A stretch of 64,000 bases of DNA. Source: Actinomadura luzonensis. GTDB lineage: Bacteria > Actinomycetota > Actinomycetes > Streptosporangiales > Streptosporangiaceae. Below the pieces are notes generated by a model, which saw only the letters and a program-made list of their open reading frames with translations, was not told the DNA's origin and ran no database searches. Positions within the stretch are counted from its first letter, which is position 1; each line of letters begins with the position of its first letter. The position numbers and the translations under genes were made by a program. This document shows positions 1 through 7,623 of this stretch, piece after piece. The stretch is from NCBI RefSeq assembly GCF_022664455.2, contig NZ_JAKRKC020000003.1, positions 744,001 to 808,000 of the forward strand. The letters are read 5' to 3'.

Positions 1-295
1 TCGCCGAGTCCCAGATCGGGTACCAGATCCGGTCGGCGATCCGGGCCACGTCCGGGCGGCCGTTGTGCAGCAGGACCAGGTCGAGGTCGCTGCCCGGGGC
101 CAGCTCGCCCCTTCCCAGGCTGCCGACGGCGACCAGCGAGACGTGGTCGCCGTCGCTCGCCGTGCGGAAGAGATCCTTGAGCCAGCGGTCGGTGTCCGCG
201 GTCCGCTCCTTGCGGGCCGCGGCGTACGAACGGGCCTCTCCCCTCACTGCTGTGCCCCCTTGCCGAGCTTTGCCCGGACCCCCTTGTCCGGGCAT
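1..295 (-). CDS. glnD: [Protein-PII] uridylyl/adenylyltransferase GlnD, N-terminal part (cut by window edge)
   Basis: GlnD modifies the PII signalling protein according to glutamine level; in actinobacteria the modification is generally adenylylation. About 98 N-terminal residues are visible and the gene runs off the left edge. The nucleotidyltransferase core is present: a GSLGRGE motif followed by GSDLDLVLL, the metal-binding DxD of the Pol-beta superfamily. I chose the ATG at 295 because AAGGA lies about 8 bases upstream; an in-frame GTG at 247 is an alternative. It lies 61 bases downstream of glnB on the same strand, which gives the amtB-glnB-glnD order typical of actinobacteria. Family call is secure; start moderately sure. 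Confidence 0.9.
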   Translation of the reverse strand, partial: MPGQGGPGKARQGGTAVRGEARSYAAARKERTADTDRWLKDLFRTASDGDHVSLVAVGSLGRGELAPGSDLDLVLLHNGRPDVARIADRIWYPIWDSA

Positions 296-356
296 CGCCG
301 CGGATCCTTGACCCTGTCCTCCACCCCGGCGCCGTTGCCGGAGCTCTGCGGATCCG

Positions 357-695
357 TCACAGGGCCTCAGGACCCCTCTCTCCCGTGCGTACGCGGATGA
401 CGGTGTCCACGGGCACGGACCAGACCTTGCCGTCACCGATCTTGCCGGTGTGCGCGGCCTTGACGATGACGTCGATCACGTCCTCGGTGTCGTCCTCCTC
501 GGCGAGGACTTCGAGGCGCACCTTGGGCACCAGGTCGACCTGGTACTCGGCGCCGCGGTACACCTCGGTGTGGCCGCGCTGGCGGCCGTAGCCGCTCGCC
601 TCGCTGACCGTCATTCCCTTGATGCCGAACTGTTCGAGCGCGGCCTTGACGTCGTCGAGCTTGAACGGCTTGATGATGGCGGTGATGAGCCTCAT
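357..695 (-). CDS. glnB: Nitrogen regulatory protein PII (GlnB/GlnK)
   Basis: This is a 112-residue PII signal protein, the normal family length. It binds 2-oxoglutarate and ATP/ADP and controls AmtB and nitrogen enzymes. The T-loop contains RGAEY with Tyr51, the residue modified by GlnD. The N-terminus MRLITAIIKPFK and the stretch HTGKIGDGKVW are family signatures. The start overlaps the amtB stop (ATGA at 692-695), so the two are translationally coupled. Linkage to amtB suggests a GlnK role, meaning it would block the ammonium channel when nitrogen is plentiful. Very sure of family; the GlnB/GlnK distinction is only a naming matter. Confidence 0.96.
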   Translation of the reverse strand: MRLITAIIKPFKLDDVKAALEQFGIKGMTVSEASGYGRQRGHTEVYRGAEYQVDLVPKVRLEVLAEEDDTEDVIDVIVKAAHTGKIGDGKVWSVPVDTVIRVRTGERGPEAL

Positions 696-2002
696 GCGTC
701 CACCTTCTTAGGAGCGGGGGCCGTGGGACCGTTGGGGGAGGTCACGCCGGAGGCGTAGACCGTGCCGAGGTCGTACCCCGTCTCGGCGTGGGTGGTGACG
801 TCGATGCCGGTGACCTCGTCCTCGGTGGTGATCCGGAAGCCCATCGTCTTGTCGATGATCTTCCCGATGATCCAGGTGACGACGAAGGAGTAGCCGCCGA
901 CGGCGATCGGGCCGAGCACCTGCAGGCCGAGCTGGCCGACGCCGCCGCCGTAGAACAGGCCCTTGCTCTGCTGGTCGAGGAAGGGGTAGGCGGCCAGGAA
1001 GCCGAGCGAGACCGCGCCGATGACGCCGCCGACCAGGTGCACGCCGACCACGTCGAGGGAGTCGTCGTAGCCCAGCTTGTACTTCAGGCCCACGGCGTAG
1101 GCGCAGATCGCGCCGGCCAGCAGGCCGATGACCATCGCCGCCCACGGGTCCACGAAACCACAGGCCGGGGTGATGGCGACCAGGCCGGCGACCGCGCCGG
1201 AGGCGACGCCGAGGCTGGTGGCGTGCCCGTCGCGCAGCTTCTCGACCACGAGCCAGGCGCCGGCCGCGACGGCGGTGGCGATCTGGGTGTTCATGAAGGC
1301 GAGCGCGGCGGTGCCGTCCACGGCCAGCTCGGAGCCGGCGTTGAAACCGAACCAGCCGAACCACAGCAGACCGGCGCCGAGCAGGACGAGGGTCAGGTTG
1401 TGCGGCCGCATCGGCTCCTTGCGCCAGCCCTGGCGCTTGCCGATCACCAGGGCGAGGGCCAGGGCCGCGGCGCCCGCGTTGATGTGGACCACCGTGCCGC
1501 CGGCGAAGTCCTCGATGCCCATGGTGTTCAGCCAGCCGGTGCCCCAGACCCAGTGCGCCACCGGGAAGTACACGACGGTCGCCCACACGACGGTGAAGAC
1601 GATCCAGGCCCCGAACTTCGCCCGGTCCGCGATCGCGCCGCTGATGAGGGCGACCGTGATGATGGCGAACGTCATCTGGAAGGCGGAGAAGATGAGGCTC
1701 GGCATGCCCGTGCCGTCGTCCTTGGTGGCGGTGTCCACCAGGCTCTGCAACCCCAGCGCGTCGAAGCCGCCGATGAAGTTGTTGATGGCCGAGCTGGCGT
1801 TGTCGGTGAAGGCCAGCGAGTGTCCGAAGAGCATCCAGGCGATGGAGACCGTGATGATGGCGCCGAACGACATCATCATCATGTTCAGGACACTCTTGGC
1901 CCTGGTCATGCCGCCGTAGAAGAACGCGAGGCCCGGAGTCATCAGCAACACCATGGCGGTGGCGACGATCATCCAGGCAGTGGTGCCGCCGTCGATCTTC
2001 AC
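692..2002 (-). CDS. amtB: Ammonium transporter AmtB
   Basis: A 436-residue inner-membrane ammonium channel of the Amt/Rh family with about eleven membrane segments. Visible signatures are TPGLAFFYGGM near the N-terminus, the pore histidines in VAHWVWG and VGVHLVGG, and FGWFGFNAGS. The reading frame stays open far upstream, but the GTG at 2002 is preferred: GGGAGGG lies just before it and VKIDGGTTAWMIVA matches the usual first helix of actinobacterial Amt proteins. The gene is first in amtB-glnB-glnD and lies behind a GlnR-like box at 2054-2091, so induction under nitrogen limitation is expected. Confidence 0.96.
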   Translation of the reverse strand: MKIDGGTTAWMIVATAMVLLMTPGLAFFYGGMTRAKSVLNMMMMSFGAIITVSIAWMLFGHSLAFTDNASSAINNFIGGFDALGLQSLVDTATKDDGTGMPSLIFSAFQMTFAIITVALISGAIADRAKFGAWIVFTVVWATVVYFPVAHWVWGTGWLNTMGIEDFAGGTVVHINAGAAALALALVIGKRQGWRKEPMRPHNLTLVLLGAGLLWFGWFGFNAGSELAVDGTAALAFMNTQIATAVAAGAWLVVEKLRDGHATSLGVASGAVAGLVAITPACGFVDPWAAMVIGLLAGAICAYAVGLKYKLGYDDSLDVVGVHLVGGVIGAVSLGFLAAYPFLDQQSKGLFYGGGVGQLGLQVLGPIAVGGYSFVVTWIIGKIIDKTMGFRITTEDEVTGIDVTTHAETGYDLGTVYASGVTSPNGPTAPAPKKVDA

Positions 2003-2053
2003 GAAGCGACCCTCCCTTACGTGTGACGTGTGGCCACAGCGTGTTCGCCTGGG

Positions 2054-2091
2054 GTTTCGTGGCGCGACCAGGTGTGTTTCACATGTGTGAA
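2054..2091 (-). promoter_or_regulatory. Candidate GlnR box upstream of amtB
   Basis: On the minus strand the region reads TTCAC-n6-GAAAC-n6-GGTCG-n6-GAAAC. This matches the a/b half-site arrangement of actinobacterial GlnR boxes (gTnAc-n6-GaAAc repeated with an 11-bp period). Both GAAAC elements are exact and 22 bp apart; the third element is degenerate. It lies about 50-90 bp upstream of the amtB start, a normal position for GlnR activation. Binding itself is inferred. Confidence 0.6.
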
Positions 2092-2172
2092 TCTCGCCAC
2101 ACCGGTGTTTCGGCTGCGTTTCGGACGCCTCACGCATCCCATAAGAGCCCGGTCATATCGGTCATGCCATAC

Positions 2173-2191
2173 TTAGGGTTGCCTTACCTAC
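2173..2191 (+). promoter_or_regulatory. Candidate iron box (IdeR/DmdR operator)
   Basis: The 19-bp element TTAGGGTTGCCTTACCTAC matches the IdeR/DmdR consensus TWAGGTWAGSCTWACCTWA at most positions. It ends about 15 bp before the siderophore-binding lipoprotein start. Iron-dependent repression of that gene is the expected consequence. Confidence 0.65.
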
Positions 2192-2206
2192 GATCAAGGA
2201 ATGCCG

Positions 2207-3139
2207 ATGCGTCTCCGCCTGGCCGCCGCCGCCATGCTCCCCCTTCTCGCCCTCGCCGCGTGCGGCACCTCCGGCTCCTCCGCCGCGCCGGACGCCGGGC
2301 CCACGCGCACCGTCAAGCACGCCATGGGCGAGACGAAGGTGCCGGCCGCCCCGCGGCGCGTCGTGGTGCTCGACACCGACAAGCTCGACTCCATGGTCTC
2401 GCTCGGGACGGCCCCCGTGGGCGCGGCCCAGGCCCAGCAGAACCAGAAGTGGCCCGCGTACCTGGGCTCGGCCCTGTCGGCCACCAAGGCGGTCGGCACC
2501 ACCCAGGCCCCCAACCTCGAAGCGATCATGGCACTCAAGCCGGACCTCATCCTGGGCTCCAAGTTCCGCCAGGAGGCGTTCTACGACAAGCTGAGCAAGA
2601 TCGCGCCGACCGTGTTCACGGAGAAGGTCGGCATCACCTGGAAGGAGAACTTCCTGCTCGACGCCGAGGCGCTGGGCAAGAAGGACCAGGCCGCGAAGCT
2701 GCTGGCCGCGTACGAGGGGCGGGCCAAGGAGGTCGGCGCGAAGTTCACCGGCATCAAGGTGAGCATCGTGCGCTTCATGCCGACCGAGATCCGCATGTAC
2801 GGGCCGGAGTCGTTCAGCGGCATCGTCGTCGGCGACGCCGGCATCCCCCGGCCCGAGGTCCAGCGGCTCGCCGCCCAGGCCGACAAGCGCTTCGGCAAGC
2901 TGAGCCAGGAGAACATCGCGCAGGCCGACGGGGACGCGCTCTTCTACAGCGCCTACGGCGAGGCCGCCGCCAAGGCGCAGGCCGAGGTGACCGGCGGGCC
3001 GCTGTGGAAGAACCTCGGCGCGGTGCAGTCCGGCCACGCCCACAACGTGGACGACGAGGTGTGGATGACCGGCATCGGCGTCACGGCCGCCGGCCGTATC
3101 CTCGACGACCTGGCGAAGTACCTGACCCCGCTCGCCTGA
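2207..3139 (+). CDS. Iron-siderophore ABC transporter substrate-binding lipoprotein
   Basis: A 310-residue periplasmic-binding-type lipoprotein of the FecB/FepB/TroA-like class that captures ferric siderophores outside the cell. It has a lipoprotein signal ending in the lipobox LAAC. Family blocks are visible: VVLDTDKLDSMVSLGT, NLEAIMALKPDLIL and SKIAPTVF. AAGGA directly abuts an ATG at 2201, so the ATG at 2207, six bases further on, is the better start. No permease or ATPase lies beside it, so it must work with transporter parts encoded elsewhere. The iron box at 2173-2191 supports iron regulation. The exact siderophore cannot be read from sequence. Confidence 0.9.
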   Translation: MRLRLAAAAMLPLLALAACGTSGSSAAPDAGPTRTVKHAMGETKVPAAPRRVVVLDTDKLDSMVSLGTAPVGAAQAQQNQKWPAYLGSALSATKAVGTTQAPNLEAIMALKPDLILGSKFRQEAFYDKLSKIAPTVFTEKVGITWKENFLLDAEALGKKDQAAKLLAAYEGRAKEVGAKFTGIKVSIVRFMPTEIRMYGPESFSGIVVGDAGIPRPEVQRLAAQADKRFGKLSQENIAQADGDALFYSAYGEAAAKAQAEVTGGPLWKNLGAVQSGHAHNVDDEVWMTGIGVTAAGRILDDLAKYLTPLA

Positions 3140-3149
3140 GCCCGCACGC

Positions 3150-3911
3150 TCAGCCGAGGCGGACCGGGTCGCCCTTCCTGACGCGGCCGGGCCGCGCCAC
3201 CCGGGCGTACACGCCCGCGCACGGCTGCGGCCCGGAGTCGAACACCGGCACCCGGTTGTGCCGGGCCACGGTGCGGAGGGCGTCGACGTCGCGGCCGAGC
3301 GCGCCGTGGGCCAGGGTCGGGATCGCGCAGCGCGGGCTGGCCACGATGACCTCCAGCACGACCTCGTCGCCCACGTGCAGCCGCCGCCCCGGCCAGTCGT
3401 TCTCGGGGAAGCCCTCCTCGCCGGTCGCGATCACCAGGTTGGGCCGGTAGCGGACGGCCTCGACCCGTCCCCTGGGGCCGAGCGCCCCGATCCGCTCCAG
3501 GGCCGCGGTGGTGATCAGGTGGATCGGCGCGAAGTCGAAGAACGTGCCGGGCGGCGCGCCCGCCCCGAGCGTGCCGACCGTGTACGGCACCTCCGCCTCG
3601 ATGCCCTCGGCCAGCACCCGCTCCGGCACCGACCGCTCCAGCTCGGCGCCCTCCGGCGGCACGTCGATCAGCCGCACCTCGCGCCCGGTCAGCCGGGACA
3701 GCTCCGCCTCCGAAGGGCAGGCCGCCCCCTCGACGGTGAGCAGGGCCCGCCAGAGCCGCGGGTTCTTGGCGCTGGCGATCTTGCCGGTGGCGACGTCGAG
3801 CACCGCCCGCGCCCGGTCGCCCGCCAGCCCGCGCTCGCTCACCTCGCTCTCCGCGACCTCCTCGCCCAGCAGGGACTTGACCGGGTAGCGCCGCAGCGTC
3901 TCGACGTGCAC
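3150..3911 (-). CDS. MOSC domain-containing protein
   Basis: A 253-residue protein with an N-terminal MOSC beta-barrel domain (RRYPVKSLLGEEV, then GLAGDRARAVLD) and a C-terminal MOSC domain holding the conserved cysteine in SPRCAIPT. MOSC proteins bind the molybdenum cofactor or transfer sulfur; related proteins such as YcbX and mARC reduce N-hydroxylated compounds. Substrate is unknown here. It starts at GTG 3911, 10 bases downstream of the alpha/beta hydrolase stop, so the two probably share a transcript controlled by the operators at 4738-4781. Confidence 0.85.
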   Translation of the reverse strand: MHVETLRRYPVKSLLGEEVAESEVSERGLAGDRARAVLDVATGKIASAKNPRLWRALLTVEGAACPSEAELSRLTGREVRLIDVPPEGAELERSVPERVLAEGIEAEVPYTVGTLGAGAPPGTFFDFAPIHLITTAALERIGALGPRGRVEAVRYRPNLVIATGEEGFPENDWPGRRLHVGDEVVLEVIVASPRCAIPTLAHGALGRDVDALRTVARHNRVPVFDSGPQPCAGVYARVARPGRVRKGDPVRLG

Positions 3912-3921
3912 GAGCCCCAGC

Positions 3922-4725
3922 CTACGGCTGCGCCCAGAAGCGCCGCAGGTGCGGCACCAGGTCGCCGGGCCGCTCCTCGGGGAAGAACAGCCGGGCGCCC
4001 GGGACCTCCACGACCTCCCGCACGCCGGGGATCGTGTCGCGCAGCCAGTACGCCCAGCTCACGTCGAAGAACGGGTCGCCGGTGCCCCACACCACGAGCG
4101 CCGGCACGGTCAGGACGGTGAGCTGCGGCTCGATGGCGACCAGCTCCTTGGCCTCGATGCCGGCCAGCAGCCGTTCGAAGGCCTCGGCCCCGCCGGGCTT
4201 GGCGAGGATGGGCCGCAGGTAGGCGTCCACGACCGCGGCCGGGTCGCCGAGGTGTTCGTAGCCGGCGCCGAAGGCGGTCGCGGCGAGCGCCTCGGGCTGG
4301 TCGAGCAGGACGGCGAGGAGCGGGGCGAGCTGCCCGGTGGCGGCCAGCTCGACGGTCGGCGCGAACGCCTCGGGCGGCGTGTTGGTGTGCACGTCGCAGT
4401 TGGTGAGCGTGAGCGTGCGCAGCCGCTCGCGGTGGCGGACGGCGAAGAGCTGGGCCACCGCGCCGCCGGTGTCGTTGGCCACGAGGTCGATCTCGTCCAG
4501 CCCGAGCCCGTCGCACAGCTCCTCGACGGCCTCGGCCAGCGCGGGCAGGGACAGGTCCGCGCGGGCGGCGCTGCCGCCGTGCAGCGGCAGGTCGATCGCG
4601 ACGCAGCGGCGTTCGTCGCGCAGCTCGGCGATGACGTGCCGCCAGAGGTGGGAGCTGGTGCCGACGCCGTGCACGAACAGCGCGACGGGTCCTTCGCCGG
4701 CGTCCGTGTAGCTGATCCCGTTCAT
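3922..4725 (-). CDS. Alpha/beta hydrolase with aspartate at the nucleophile position
   Basis: A 267-residue alpha/beta-hydrolase-fold protein. The oxyanion region HGVGTSSHLW (about residues 19-28) and the nucleophile elbow VANDTGG (Asp85) resemble haloalkane dehalogenases and epoxide hydrolases, which use Asp rather than Ser. A possible acid residue is in GTGDPFF. The usual catalytic histidine near the C-terminus (GxGHF) is replaced by GARLFF, so canonical hydrolysis is doubtful. AGGAGG precedes the ATG. It is transcribed divergently from a TetR regulator, probably with the MOSC gene downstream. Substrate unknown; fold assignment is secure. Confidence 0.85.
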   Translation of the reverse strand: MNGISYTDAGEGPVALFVHGVGTSSHLWRHVIAELRDERRCVAIDLPLHGGSAARADLSLPALAEAVEELCDGLGLDEIDLVANDTGGAVAQLFAVRHRERLRTLTLTNCDVHTNTPPEAFAPTVELAATGQLAPLLAVLLDQPEALAATAFGAGYEHLGDPAAVVDAYLRPILAKPGGAEAFERLLAGIEAKELVAIEPQLTVLTVPALVVWGTGDPFFDVSWAYWLRDTIPGVREVVEVPGARLFFPEERPGDLVPHLRRFWAQP

Positions 4726-4737
4726 GGTCCTCCTAAC

Positions 4738-4781
4738 AAACCGACTGTCGGTCTACGAAATTACCGACTGCCGGTCGGTTT
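4738..4781. promoter_or_regulatory. Two TetR-type operators between hydrolase and TetR genes
   Basis: The 71-bp divergent gap holds two related inverted repeats. ACCGACTGTCGGT is palindromic around its centre at about 4740-4752, and ACCGACTGCCGGTCGGT lies at 4763-4779. The outer AAACCGAC and GTCGGTTT also form an inverted pair. This is typical of a TetR repressor controlling itself and the divergent gene. Confidence 0.7.
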
Positions 4782-4796
4782 GTCTATCGTGGATCC

Positions 4797-5369
4797 ATGA
4801 ACCTCAAGGCGGACCGCGCCGCGGCGACGCGCGACCGGGTGCTCACCATCGCCACGCGCCTGTTCGCCGAGCGGGGCTACGACGACACCCCGATCGAGGC
4901 GGTCCTGCAGGAGACGGGGCTCAGCCGGGGGGCGCTCTACTACCACTACGCGGGCAAGGAGGCGCTGTTCGAGGCCGTGCTGGAGGCGCAGGAGGCGGCG
5001 GTCGGCGTCCAGATCACGGAGGCGGTGGGCGGGGTCGGCGACCCCGCCGAGTCGCTGCTCACCGGGGTGCTGGCCTGGATCAGGCTGGCCGCCGACCCGG
5101 TCGTCCGGCAGATCATCCTCATCGACGCGCCCGCGGTGCTGGGATGGGAGCGGTGGCGGGCGCTGGAGGAGCGTTACTCGTTCGGCATGCTCAAGGCGGC
5201 GCTGCAGGCGACCCGCTCGGTGCCGCCCGGCTACCTCGACCTGTACGCCCACATGTTGCTGGCCGCCATCAACGAGAGCGTGCTGCTCGTCGCGCGCGGC
5301 GGCGACCGGCCGGCCGCCGAGGCCGCCGTCGAGGAGTTCCTGCGCCGCCTGCTGCGGCAGAGCACATGA
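4797..5369 (+). CDS. TetR/AcrR family transcriptional regulator
   Basis: A 190-residue one-component repressor. The N-terminal helix-turn-helix is canonical: RDRVLTIATRLFAERGYDDT, then LSRGALYYHYAGKEALFEAV (about residues 11-61). The remainder is a helical ligand-binding domain of unknown specificity. It is divergent from the alpha/beta hydrolase and MOSC genes, with two operator-like palindromes between them. Local control of itself and of those genes is the natural inference. A perfect hairpin terminator follows at 5372-5414. Confidence 0.92.
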   Translation: MNLKADRAAATRDRVLTIATRLFAERGYDDTPIEAVLQETGLSRGALYYHYAGKEALFEAVLEAQEAAVGVQITEAVGGVGDPAESLLTGVLAWIRLAADPVVRQIILIDAPAVLGWERWRALEERYSFGMLKAALQATRSVPPGYLDLYAHMLLAAINESVLLVARGGDRPAAEAAVEEFLRRLLRQST

Positions 5370-5371
5370 CA

Positions 5372-5414
5372 GCGCCCGGCCCCTCCTGCCGAGTGCGGCG
5401 GAGGGGCCGGGCGC
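5372..5414. terminator. Bidirectional hairpin terminator
   Basis: A perfect 15-bp stem (5372-5386 pairs with 5400-5414, GCGCCCGGCCCCTCC and its complement) encloses a second small stem GCCG/CGGC. It sits between the convergent TetR and sigma-factor genes. There is no T-run, as is usual for actinobacterial terminators. Confidence 0.8.
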
Positions 5415-5426
5415 GGGGTCAGCGGG

Positions 5427-6368
5427 TCAGGCGGCGGCGGTCGCCATCTTGCGCAGGCGGGCCAGCGCGTCGCGCTCGATGCGGCGGGCCCGGTCGCGGC
5501 CGATGCCGTAGCGCTCGCCCACCTCGGTCAGCGTGTGCTCGCGCCCGTCCACCAGCCCGTAGCGCCAGCGCAACATCTCGCTGGTGGCGCCCTCCAGGCC
5601 GGTCAGCCACTGGTCGAGCCGCTCGCGCTCCAGAATGTCGATGGCCTGCTGCTCGGGGTCGGCCCAGGTCTCGTCGGCGATCATGTCGCCCAGCTCGGTC
5701 TCGTCCTCGTCGCCCACGCCGAGCTGCAGCGACACCGGGTCGGAGGCCCAGCGGCGCAGCTCGCGCACCCGCTCGATCGGCAGGTCGAGGATGTCGGCGA
5801 GGTCGTCGTCGGTCGGCTCGGTGTCGAACTCGGCGAGCATGTCGCGCCGCACCCGCATGAGCCGGGTCATCTGCTCCCCCGCGTGCGTGGGCAGCCGCAC
5901 CGGCCGCGCCTGCTCGTGGATGGCCCGCCCCACCGATTGCCGGATCCACCACGTCGCGTACGTGGAGAACTTGTAGCCCCGCCGGTAGTCGAACTTCTCC
6001 ACTGCCCGCACCAGCCCCAGGTTGCCCTCCTGGACCAGGTCGATCAGCGGCATCCCCCGGCCGGAGTACTTCCTGGCCACCGCCACGACCAGGCGCAGGT
6101 TGGCCTGGATGAACTCGTCCTTGGCCCGCTGGCCCGAGATGGCCAGCCGCTCCAGCTCCTCGTCGGCCGCGTCCCCGATGCGCGGCTCCGAGCCCCCGCT
6201 GTCGAGCAGCTGCTCGGCGAACAGTCCCGCCTCGATCCGCTTGGCGAGCTCAACCTCTTCCTCCGCCGTGAGCAGCGGGACGCGGCCGATCTCGGCCAGG
6301 TACGTCCCCAGCAGATCGCGGTCCGCGACGTGCTGCTCCTGCGTGCGACTCCCCGTAGGCCTTGCCAT
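5427..6368 (-). CDS. RNA polymerase sigma-70 factor, group 2 (HrdD/SigB-like)
   Basis: A 313-residue sigma factor of the RpoD family without the long N-terminal region 1.1. Visible regions are 1.2 (DLLGTYLAEIGRVPLLTAEE), 2 (RLVVAVARKYSGRGMPLIDL and FSTYATWWIRQSVGRAI), 3 (RPVRLPTHAGEQM) and 4 (LTEVGERYGIGRDRARRIER). Region 4.2 reads GIGRDRARRIE where principal factors have GVTRERIRQIE, so this is an alternative rather than the principal sigma factor. The ATG at 6368 follows GAGGT and AGGGG; the frame is open upstream but that part looks non-coding. It lies downstream of hutI without obvious functional link. Confidence 0.92.
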   Translation of the reverse strand: MARPTGSRTQEQHVADRDLLGTYLAEIGRVPLLTAEEEVELAKRIEAGLFAEQLLDSGGSEPRIGDAADEELERLAISGQRAKDEFIQANLRLVVAVARKYSGRGMPLIDLVQEGNLGLVRAVEKFDYRRGYKFSTYATWWIRQSVGRAIHEQARPVRLPTHAGEQMTRLMRVRRDMLAEFDTEPTDDDLADILDLPIERVRELRRWASDPVSLQLGVGDEDETELGDMIADETWADPEQQAIDILERERLDQWLTGLEGATSEMLRWRYGLVDGREHTLTEVGERYGIGRDRARRIERDALARLRKMATAAA

Positions 6369-6435
6369 CCCCTGGCACCTCGTTCCGCAGCTGCGTCCTA
6401 TACCCGGCCAACGTCCGGGCCGAGGCAAAGATTCC

Positions 6436-7623
6436 CTAAAGCGCTACGACCGAGGGAGGGTTCTGGATGTCCTCCTCAAGGAGGAGACCACCCTGAAACA
6501 CCTGGTGGACGAGGGGTACGCCGGGCCGGTAGGCCAGGTGGACGTAGGACGGGGCGTCGAGCACGACCAGGTCCGCGCGGGCTCCTCTCCGCAACCAGCC
6601 TACGTCCGTGCGGCGCAGCGCGCGCGCCCCGCCGTACGTGGCCGCCCTGATCGCCTCCAGGGGCGTCATCCGCATCTCGCGCACCGCCAGCGCCACGCAG
6701 AACGCCATCGACGAGGTGTAGGACGAGCCCGGGTTGCAGTCGGTGGCCAGCGCCACCGTGACCCCGGCGTCGAGCAGCCGCCGCGCGTCGGGGTACGGCG
6801 AGCGGGTGGAGAACTCGGCCCCAGGCAGCAGCGTCGCGACGGTGCCGGAGGAGGCCAGGGCGTCGACGTCGGCGCCGGTGAGGTGGGTGCAGTGGTCGGC
6901 CGAGGCCGCGCCCAGCTCGCACGCGATCCGCACCCCCGGCCCCTCGCCGAGCTGGTTGGCGTGCACCCGCAGGCCGAGCCCGGCCTTCAGCCCCGCGCCC
7001 AGGATCTCCCGCGTCTGGTCGCCGTCGAAGGCGCCGCGCTCGCAGAAGACGTCCACCCACCGCGCGTACGGCGCGCACGCCGCCAGCATCTCCCCCGCGA
7101 CCAGCCGCACGTAGTCGTCGGCCGGCACGCCCTCGGGCACCACGTGCGCGCCGAGGAACGTGGTCTCGTCGGTGAAGGCGGTGGCGACCTCCAGGGACCG
7201 CCGCTCGTCCTCGACGGTCAGCCCGTAGCCGCTCTTGATCTCTACGGTGGTGGTGCCCTGCCGCGCCATCTCGCCGACCAGCGCGAGCGCGTGCGTGGCC
7301 AGCTCGGCGTCGCCGGCCCGGCGGGTGGCGGCCACGGTGGTCCTGATGCCGCCGCCGGTGTAGGGCTCGCCGGACATGCGGGCCTGGAACTCGGCGGTGC
7401 GGTCGCCGGCGAAGATCAGGTGGGCGTGGGAGTCGACGAAGCCGGGGATGACGGCCCGGCCCGCCACGTCCACGCGCCGCTCGGCGCCCGACGGGGCCCG
7501 CGCGGCCGGGCCGAGCCAGGCCACCACGCCGTCCTCGACGAGCAGCGCCGCGCCGGGGATCTCCTCGCGCTCCGGGTCGCCGGTGTAGAGCAGCCCGATG
7601 CCGTCGATCAGGGTGGTGGTCAT
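6436..7623 (-). CDS. hutI: Imidazolonepropionase HutI
   Basis: A 395-residue amidohydrolase-superfamily enzyme that opens 4-imidazolone-5-propionate to N-formimidoyl-L-glutamate, the third step of histidine breakdown. The metal motif is in PGFVDSHAHLIFAGDR. Further family blocks are GGGIRTTVAATR, TTTVEIKSGYGL, HANQLGEGPG, SADHCTHL and ALATDCNPGSS. The start overlaps the hutF stop by ATGA (7620-7623). It is the last gene of SDR-M20-hutF-hutI, and a 67-base gap separates it from the sigma factor. Confidence 0.95.
   Translation of the reverse strand: MTTTLIDGIGLLYTGDPEREEIPGAALLVEDGVVAWLGPAARAPSGAERRVDVAGRAVIPGFVDSHAHLIFAGDRTAEFQARMSGEPYTGGGIRTTVAATRRAGDAELATHALALVGEMARQGTTTVEIKSGYGLTVEDERRSLEVATAFTDETTFLGAHVVPEGVPADDYVRLVAGEMLAACAPYARWVDVFCERGAFDGDQTREILGAGLKAGLGLRVHANQLGEGPGVRIACELGAASADHCTHLTGADVDALASSGTVATLLPGAEFSTRSPYPDARRLLDAGVTVALATDCNPGSSYTSSMAFCVALAVREMRMTPLEAIRAATYGGARALRRTDVGWLRRGARADLVVLDAPSYVHLAYRPGVPLVHQVFQGGLLLEEDIQNPPSVVAL

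Noticed and set aside
788..2026. 412-codon plus-strand open frame opposite amtB
   Set aside because: It is antisense to a well-conserved transporter and reads as Gly/Asp/His-rich filler with no family motif.
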